Shown here piece by piece: positions 49,979 to 54,507 of a DNA stretch of 54,507 nucleotides. Each line of letters starts with the position of its first letter. The stretch's first letter is position 1. A program made the translations under genes and the position numbers. Below the pieces are notes generated by a model. It saw only the letters and a list, made by a program, of their open reading frames with translations. It had not been told where the DNA came from and did no database searches. The stretch spans positions 1 to 54,507 of the forward strand of contig CAYYRB010000010.1 of assembly GCA_964473995.1 (NCBI GenBank), in the 5' to 3' direction. This DNA is from JAKRSD01 sp964473995 (GTDB taxonomy: Bacteria; Bacteroidota; Bacteroidia; CAIKAF01).

Positions 49979-50506
49979 CTATTCACCAAGTTTGGTCAGC
50001 TCTTCATATTTTAGTTCAGATTTAGCCACTTTGCCGAATAAATCCTTGTATTCCACAATGGCAAAATCGGCATTAAACCCTAGAATTTTTCCTTCGTATA
50101 ATTTACCCAACTTTTTAAAGGTTACGCGGTCTCCTATTTTAAATTCAATTTTGGCATTTACGCTTTGGGTAATGTTTTTATCTACCGTTTCGGATACCGC
50201 CGGTTTGTAACCCCAGATGTCTCCAACCACCTTTATTCTTTTACCAGAGCTGCTCACGTAAAAAATGGCATTTTTCATGAATTCTCCCGTGGGCAGTTTT
50301 TTCACGGCATTATCAATGGCAACTTCCAAGGCATCTTCTTTTTTGGTTTTGGCTATGCCTTTTATCTCTTTTGAGAGAAGTACATAGTCTGACATGTCAC
50401 TGTCCACATTTCGGGTGGATACCATAGTCAGTTTGCCGATCCGGTTAAAACATCCGCTGTTTAATACGGCCACACCCGCTAAAAGGATAAAAGAGATTTT
50501 TTTCAT
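49979..50506 (-). CDS. lipoprotein with SH3-like C-terminal domain
   Basis: The 175-aa protein starts at the ATG at 50506 with a lipobox (VAVLNSGCFNRIG, Cys19). The first half has the pattern KLTMVSTRNVDS and KKEDALEVAIDNAVKKLPTGEF, followed by VVGDIWG. I recall this block from small Bacteroidota lipoproteins of unknown function, resembling TRL-like proteins. The C-terminal part (IGDRVTFKKLGKLYEGKILGFNADFAIVEY) has the look of an SH3- or Tudor-like barrel. Two hallmark regions suggest an exported protein, function unknown. Confidence 0.75.
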   Translation of the reverse strand: MKKISFILLAGVAVLNSGCFNRIGKLTMVSTRNVDSDMSDYVLLSKEIKGIAKTKKEDALEVAIDNAVKKLPTGEFMKNAIFYVSSSGKRIKVVGDIWGYKPAVSETVDKNITQSVNAKIEFKIGDRVTFKKLGKLYEGKILGFNADFAIVEYKDLFGKVAKSELKYEELTKLGE

Positions 50507-50578
50507 GGTTTTTAAATTTTCTGCCACAAAGTAAAATAAAAAGTGACTTAAAGGCAAATAAAAATTACCCAATGGTCA

Positions 50579-50678
50579 NNNNNNNNNNNNNNNNNNNNNN
50601 NNNNNNNNNNNNNNNNNNNNNNNNNNNNNNNNNNNNNNNNNNNNNNNNNNNNNNNNNNNNNNNNNNNNNNNNNNNNNN
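50579..50678. other. artificial scaffold gap between overlapping contigs
   Basis: The 55 bases before the gap (50524-50578) are repeated exactly after it (50679-50733). The true distance between the lipoprotein and XRE genes is therefore about 130 bp and contains no missing sequence. Nothing else is seen in that intergenic stretch. Confidence 0.95.
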
Positions 50679-50789
50679 CCACAAAGTAAAATAAAAAGTG
50701 ACTTAAAGGCAAATAAAAATTACCCAATGGTCAAAAAAATAGTGCTAAATTCTGCGCAGGTAGTCGCCCCGATATGGTGACTTTTGAAT

Positions 50790-51104
50790 ATGGAATTGCA
50801 CATCGGGAATTTGATTCAAAAAAAATTGGCCGAGCTACGCATCGGGCCCACCGAATTTGCCCGCATGATCAACACGTCCAAACAGAATGTGTATGCCATT
50901 TTTAAGCGCAAATCCATTGACACCGATCAGCTGCTTCTTATTTCCAGGGTGTTACACGTTAATTTTTTTGAATACTACATGGATATATTTGAAAGCAGCG
51001 GAGCCGTAGCCGAACCTGCCGAAGAATATAAAGTAATCAGAAAGGACTTGCTGAAATTGCAGGAGGAACTTGATGCACTAAAGGAAAAATTGAAGGGAAT
51101 CTGA
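50790..51104 (+). CDS. XRE-type helix-turn-helix regulator with coiled-coil tail
   Basis: The 104-aa protein starts at the ATG at 50790 (TTG at 50784 is possible). The HTH spans about residues 6-60: IQKKLAELRIGPTEFARMI (helices 1-2), NTSKQNVYAIFKRKSIDT (helix 3, the reading helix) and LLLISRVLHVNFFEYY. The last 35 residues (VIRKDLLKLQEELDALKEKLK) form a leucine-rich coiled coil for dimerisation. I infer a small DNA-binding repressor. Its target is unknown; the neighbours (GH1 gene convergent, lipoprotein divergent) do not settle it. Confidence 0.85.
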   Translation: MELHIGNLIQKKLAELRIGPTEFARMINTSKQNVYAIFKRKSIDTDQLLLISRVLHVNFFEYYMDIFESSGAVAEPAEEYKVIRKDLLKLQEELDALKEKLKGI

Positions 51105-51120
51105 GGCGTTCTTCCGTGGG

Positions 51121-52560
51121 TTATTTTTTCTCCAAAAAATCCCTGAACCAAAGTCCGCTGTCTTTTATGATGCGTTGTTGCGTGTTAAAATCCACGTGCA
51201 CCAGTCCGAAACGCGGGTGAAAGCCTTCCGCCCATTCAAAATTATCCATGAGGGTCCAAACGAAATAACCGTAAACGGGAACTCCTTCGCGTTTGGCCTT
51301 CAGCACCTGTTCCAGGTAATCTTTAAAAAAGCGGGTGCGGCGTTCGTCGTGCACGGCGCCATTCTCTACCTTGTCTGGCCAGGCGGAACCGTTTTCCGTC
51401 ACATAAATGCGTTTTATTCCCGGGTAGGTTTGCCATTTTTTCAGCATTTCATAAATACCCGCGGGATATACTTCCCAACCCATGTCGGTAAGCTCTTCTT
51501 TGTTTTCGGTCAGCTTCTGCGGCTTCACCTGGCTTGCCCACATAATGGGCGGAAACAGGCTGAATTGACTTACCGTGCGGAAATAATTCTGCAGTCCGTG
51601 GAAGTCGAAATCGAAGGCCATTTTGGCTTCATCTCCCGGTTGGAAATACTTTTCCATGGTTTTCAAGTGGCTCCACCCGTCCGTGGGATATCCCATGCCC
51701 AAAGCGGGCTCTATGAAAAGGCGGTTGAAAATGGCATCCATCCGGGCTGCCGCTTTTTGGTGTTTTTCGGCTTGCGTTTTTGGATGTATTGAAGATACCG
51801 AAAAGGTGGTGCCGATGTTTCCGCCTTGCACGTTCGCACGGGCAATGCGTCCGCCTTCGGCTTGTGAGAGCACCACGTGGTGTACCGCCCGTTTAAATTT
51901 TCCGAAATCCATTTTTCCGGGGGCATGCATACCGGCCATGTAGCCCAAGCCGGTAAAGGCTGCCGGCTCATTGAAAATCATCCAGTTTTTTACTTTGTCC
52001 CCGAATTCTTTCGTGCAGAAATCTACATACTCCGAAAACCATCCTACCACGTCGCGGTTTGCCCAGCCGCCTTTATCCTCCAAACATTGGGGTAAATCCC
52101 AATGGTAAAGGGTGAGCCAGGGTTGCAGGCCGTTTTCCAGTGTTTTGTCAATCACGCGGTGGTAGTAATCCACCCCTTTTTGGTTGACTTTTCCTATACC
52201 ATCGGGTTTGATGCGGGTCCAGGCCAGTGAAAAGCGGTTTACATCAAAATTCATGGATTTGATGTTGGCAATATCTTCGGGATAGCGGTGGTAAAAATCG
52301 CAGGCTACGTCACCGTTTTCGTTGGTTTTTACGTTGCCACGTTTGTGGGTGAAGGTATCCCATACCGAGGGACTTTTTCCGTCGGCATCCCATGCGCCTT
52401 CAATTTGGTATGCAGCCGTGGCCACACCCCACAAAAAATCATCCCCGAAATCGGCCCGGTTGAGCGGGTTCTGAAAATAAGATCGGGCCAAAACGGAAGG
52501 GGCCACTCCTGCGGCCAATGAGGCCAAGAGGGTTTGTCGGGCGAAATCGCGGCGGTTCAT
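51121..52560 (-). CDS. GH1 family beta-glucosidase with Tat signal
   Basis: This 479-aa protein has a twin-arginine signal (NRRDFARQTLLASLAAG, residues 2-18), then FLWGVATAAYQIEGAW, the standard start of the GH1 barrel. The acid/base Glu is in MIFNEPAAF and the nucleophile Glu in YVTENGSAWPD. It removes beta-linked glucose, galactose or similar residues from oligosaccharides. The Tat signal indicates export of the folded enzyme to the periplasm, unlike most cytoplasmic GH1 glucosidases. It is 54 bp downstream of lepA on the same strand, which may be chance. Confidence 0.93.
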   Translation of the reverse strand: MNRRDFARQTLLASLAAGVAPSVLARSYFQNPLNRADFGDDFLWGVATAAYQIEGAWDADGKSPSVWDTFTHKRGNVKTNENGDVACDFYHRYPEDIANIKSMNFDVNRFSLAWTRIKPDGIGKVNQKGVDYYHRVIDKTLENGLQPWLTLYHWDLPQCLEDKGGWANRDVVGWFSEYVDFCTKEFGDKVKNWMIFNEPAAFTGLGYMAGMHAPGKMDFGKFKRAVHHVVLSQAEGGRIARANVQGGNIGTTFSVSSIHPKTQAEKHQKAAARMDAIFNRLFIEPALGMGYPTDGWSHLKTMEKYFQPGDEAKMAFDFDFHGLQNYFRTVSQFSLFPPIMWASQVKPQKLTENKEELTDMGWEVYPAGIYEMLKKWQTYPGIKRIYVTENGSAWPDKVENGAVHDERRTRFFKDYLEQVLKAKREGVPVYGYFVWTLMDNFEWAEGFHPRFGLVHVDFNTQQRIIKDSGLWFRDFLEKK

Positions 52561-52614
52561 GCGTTCAAGGTTTTATCTGCCCGAAGATAGAAAATAGATC
52601 GGAACGGGATGCGC

Positions 52615-54081
52615 TTACTTATCCAGCTTCAAAACGGCTAAGAAGGCGGTCTGTGGTACTTCTACGGAACCGATCTGCCGCATGCGTTTTTTTCCTTCTT
52701 TTTGTTTTTCCAGCAGTTTGCGTTTACGCGAGATATCGCCCCCGTAGCATTTGGCCGTTACGTCTTTACGCATGGCGGAAATATTTTCGCGGGCTACTAT
52801 TTTTGCTCCTATGGCTGCCTGAATGGCAATCTGGAATTGTTGTCTCGGCAGGAGTTCCTTCAATTTTTCGCAGAGTCTTTTTCCGAAATCATGTGCTTTG
52901 CTTCGGTGAATCAGCGAGGAAAGGGCATCCACCTGTTCGCCGTTTAGCAGGATGTCCATCTTTACCAGGTCGGACTGCCGGAATTCGGTAATGTGGTAAT
53001 CGAACGAGGCATATCCGCGCGAAATGGTTTTGAGTTTATCGTAAAAGTCAAATACGATTTCCGCCAGCGGCATTTCAAAAATCATTTCCACACGATCGGC
53101 GGTAAGGTAGTTCTGGCTTTTGATGATACCCCGTTTGTCCATGCACAAATTCAGGATGGGCCCTATGTAGTCAGGCTTGGTAATTACCTGAGCTTTGATG
53201 TAAGGCTCTTCGATAAAATCCAGCGTGTTATGGTCGGGCATATCGCTGGGGGTACGCATCATGAACTTTTCCCCTTTGGTNNNNNNNNNNNNNNNNNNNN
53301 NNNNNNNNNNNNNNNNNNNNNNNNNNNNNNNNNNNNNNNNNNNNNNNNNNNNNNNNNNNNNNNNNNNNNNNNNNNNNNNNTCGGCGAAATATTCTTTGCC
53401 GGTGGCAATGAATTTCACTTTGTCCCCTTTTTTCAGCGATCCGTTCATGACCCGGAAATAGGCGATGATTCCGCGGAACGGATTGAACACGCTGTCGAAA
53501 ATCAAGGCCTGAAGCGGTCCGTCGGAAACACCTTTCGGAGCGGGAATACGCTCGATGATGGCGGAAAGGATGTTATCCACACCCAGTCCTGTTTTTCCGG
53601 AGGCGGGGATGATGTCCTCCCGTTTGCATCCGATTAAATCCACGATTTGGTCTTTCACTTCTTCGGGCATGGCGCCGGGCAGATCCATTTTGTTCAGTAT
53701 GGGGATGATTTCCAGATCGTGTTCAATGGCCAGGTAGAGGTTGGATATGGTTTGGGCCTGTATGCCCTGAGCCGCATCCACGATGAGTAGGGCACCCTCG
53801 CAGGCAGCGATGGAACGGGAAACTTCGTAACTGAAATCCACGTGTCCGGGCGTATCAATCAGGTTGAGGATGTATTTCTGGCCATTGTACAGATATTCCA
53901 TCTGTATGGCTTTGCTTTTGATGGTAATTCCGCGTTCACGTTCCAGATCCATGTCGTCCAGTACCTGTTCTTTGGCTTCGCGTTCGGTGATGGTTTTGGT
54001 TACCTGAAGCAGCCTGTCTGCCAGCGTGCTCTTTCCGTGGTCAATATGGGCAATGATGCAAAAGTTTCGAATGTGCTGCAT
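52615..54081 (-). CDS. lepA: elongation factor 4 (LepA), interrupted by a real gap
   Basis: The GTPase starts at the ATG at 54081 (MQHIRNFCIIAHIDHGKST, G1 motif 11-19). DTPGHVDFSYEVSRS and ILNKMDLPGA (G3 and G4) follow, and the EF4-specific C-terminal domain ends the protein (RDKRGIIKSQNYLT, GDISRKRKLLEKQKEGKKRM). LepA proteins are near 600 aa; about 455 residues are seen here, so the 100-N gap at 53281-53380 hides roughly 400 bases (domains II to III). The frame happens to stay open across the N run. LepA moves ribosomes backward or affects initiation; its exact role is debated. Confidence 0.93.
   Translation of the reverse strand: MQHIRNFCIIAHIDHGKSTLADRLLQVTKTITEREAKEQVLDDMDLERERGITIKSKAIQMEYLYNGQKYILNLIDTPGHVDFSYEVSRSIAACEGALLIVDAAQGIQAQTISNLYLAIEHDLEIIPILNKMDLPGAMPEEVKDQIVDLIGCKREDIIPASGKTGLGVDNILSAIIERIPAPKGVSDGPLQALIFDSVFNPFRGIIAYFRVMNGSLKKGDKVKFIATGKEYFAXXXXXXXXXXXXXXXXXXXXXXXXXXXXXXXXXXTKGEKFMMRTPSDMPDHNTLDFIEEPYIKAQVITKPDYIGPILNLCMDKRGIIKSQNYLTADRVEMIFEMPLAEIVFDFYDKLKTISRGYASFDYHITEFRQSDLVKMDILLNGEQVDALSSLIHRSKAHDFGKRLCEKLKELLPRQQFQIAIQAAIGAKIVARENISAMRKDVTAKCYGGDISRKRKLLEKQKEGKKRMRQIGSVEVPQTAFLAVLKLDK
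53281..53380. other. scaffold gap (100 N) inside lepA
   Basis: The two sides share no duplicated sequence. From the expected LepA length the true gap is about 400 bases. Confidence 0.95.
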
Positions 54082-54085
54082 GCCG

Positions 54086-54093
54086 CAAAGATA
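54086..54093 (-). promoter_or_regulatory. -7 box of lepA (TATCTTTG)
   Basis: The minus strand reads TATCTTTG, exact for TAnnTTTG, four bases before the lepA ATG. This predicts a nearly leaderless mRNA. Confidence 0.45.
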
Positions 54094-54217
54094 CAATAAT
54101 GAATCACCCGCCTGAACAGTTTTTTTAATCCTGTTTTTGCGTGCCGTCGGGGATTTCCCTTTTTGTTACGAATTGCAGGAATTATAGGAAGGCGTAATGC
54201 ATTTTTATGCGGAAATA

Positions 54218-54260
54218 CATTTTCCAAATTTCCACCTTTTTGTCAGAAAATTGGAAAATG
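54218..54260. repeat. 10-bp inverted repeat in the lepA upstream region
   Basis: CATTTTCCAA (54218-54227) and TTGGAAAATG (54251-54260) are exact inverted copies with a 23-bp loop. They lie in the 297-bp intergenic region 54082-54378, which otherwise holds only the lepA -7 box and no gene. It could be an operator or an RNA hairpin; no T-run follows, so a terminator is unlikely. Confidence 0.45.
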
Positions 54261-54378
54261 CGAATTACACGATTATTTTTTCTTTACTGTTTATAACAGC
54301 AGATAGCCAGTAAAATAAGACGATTAAGAAATGACAAATCCCAAATTCGCTTTGTTGAGCGAAGACGTAAATGCTTTT

Positions 54379-54507
54379 TTACACGATGGATTTGAAGTAA
54401 TCCAGTGTAATGCGTAGACCTTCGCTGCGACTCACCTTTGGCTCCCAGCCCAAAATTTCTTTTGCGCGGGTAATGTCGGGCTTTCGTTGTTTTGGATCGT
54501 CGGTAGG
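54379..54507 (-). CDS. C-terminal end of a nucleotide-sugar SDR (UDP-glucuronate decarboxylase-like), partial
   Basis: The minus-strand frame is open from the window edge to TAA (54381-54379) and encodes 42 residues: PTDDPKQRKPDITRAKEILG, then WEPKVSRSEGLRITLDYF. This is the typical C-terminus of extended SDRs of the UDP-glucuronic acid decarboxylase/dTDP-glucose dehydratase type, where (L)P.DDPKQR.PDI and LGW.P.V...EGL..T are conserved. The exact sugar is not certain. It serves cell-surface polysaccharide synthesis. Confidence 0.75.
   Translation of the reverse strand, partial: PTDDPKQRKPDITRAKEILGWEPKVSRSEGLRITLDYFKSIV

Noticed and set aside
52615..54081. lepA as a shortened gene
   Set aside because: Both ends are well kept, and the missing part corresponds to the unsequenced gap, not to a deletion.
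54331..54417. 28-codon forward frame starting MTNPKF
   Set aside because: It overlaps the coding end of the nucleotide-sugar SDR on the other strand and has no motif.

Overview
The window comes from a Bacteroidota genome, most plausibly a Flavobacteriales-like lineage. The lineage is inferred from gene content and promoter style, not from any marker alignment. Supporting signs are a secreted protein with a type IX secretion (T9SS) C-terminal domain, TonB energy transducers with a C-terminal domain only, the MltD/DUF4837 pair, the mevalonate kinase/diphosphomevalonate decarboxylase pair, a homocysteine domain of MetH encoded separately from the rest of MetH, and repeated TAnnTTTG -7 boxes close to start codons. 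It is a draft scaffold with five 100-N gaps. Two of these gaps (44460-44559 and 50579-50678) are flanked by the same 55 bases on both sides, so they are k-mer overlaps between touching contigs rather than missing sequence. The other three are real holes, inside a carotenoid-type oxidoreductase, a secreted protein and lepA.

Layout. 1-5203: a partial upstream gene, two coupled lipoprotein genes (one frame-disrupted), tatA, gatA, mltD and a DUF4837 lipoprotein. 5198-10767: radC, a DivIC/FtsB-type division protein, then a minus-strand cluster of SDR, flavin-reductase-like protein, cryptochrome/photolyase and a previously hidden 54-aa DUF2256 zinc protein, with a carotenoid-isomerase-like oxidoreductase diverging from it. 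11086-16463: rlmB, hemW, an OmpH/Skp chaperone, an M1 aminopeptidase and a universal stress protein. 16524-24341: a compact minus-strand envelope block from coaX through an outer-membrane barrel, a TPR protein, lptC, a small membrane protein and a CNNM/CorC protein, ending with ppiD and a strong terminator. 24484-31070: tRNA-Phe, an alkyltransferase-like protein, mrp, a NifU-like protein, a secreted Porphyromonas-type arginine deiminase, a VanZ-like protein and two TonB proteins.

31087-34836: methionine synthase in two genes. 34929-37665 is an AT-rich accessory island: an AAA_14/DUF4143 ATPase with a nuclease-like C-terminus, eight 23-bp tandem repeats upstream of it, an antitoxin-like fragment, dtd, and a DUF6364/PIN toxin-antitoxin operon with a readable promoter and operator palindromes. 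37695-54507: priA, rseP, mevalonate kinase, diphosphomevalonate decarboxylase, purF, two M16 peptidases, a GIY-YIG protein, an isoprenylcysteine-methyltransferase-like protein, a lipoprotein, an XRE regulator, a Tat-targeted GH1 glucosidase, lepA, and the end of a nucleotide-sugar epimerase/decarboxylase.

The best candidates for something undescribed are the repeat array with its ATPase-nuclease gene, the cryptochrome/DUF2256/Tyr-less SDR/flavin-reductase module, and the secreted PAD-like enzyme. Most of the rest is ordinary core genome.
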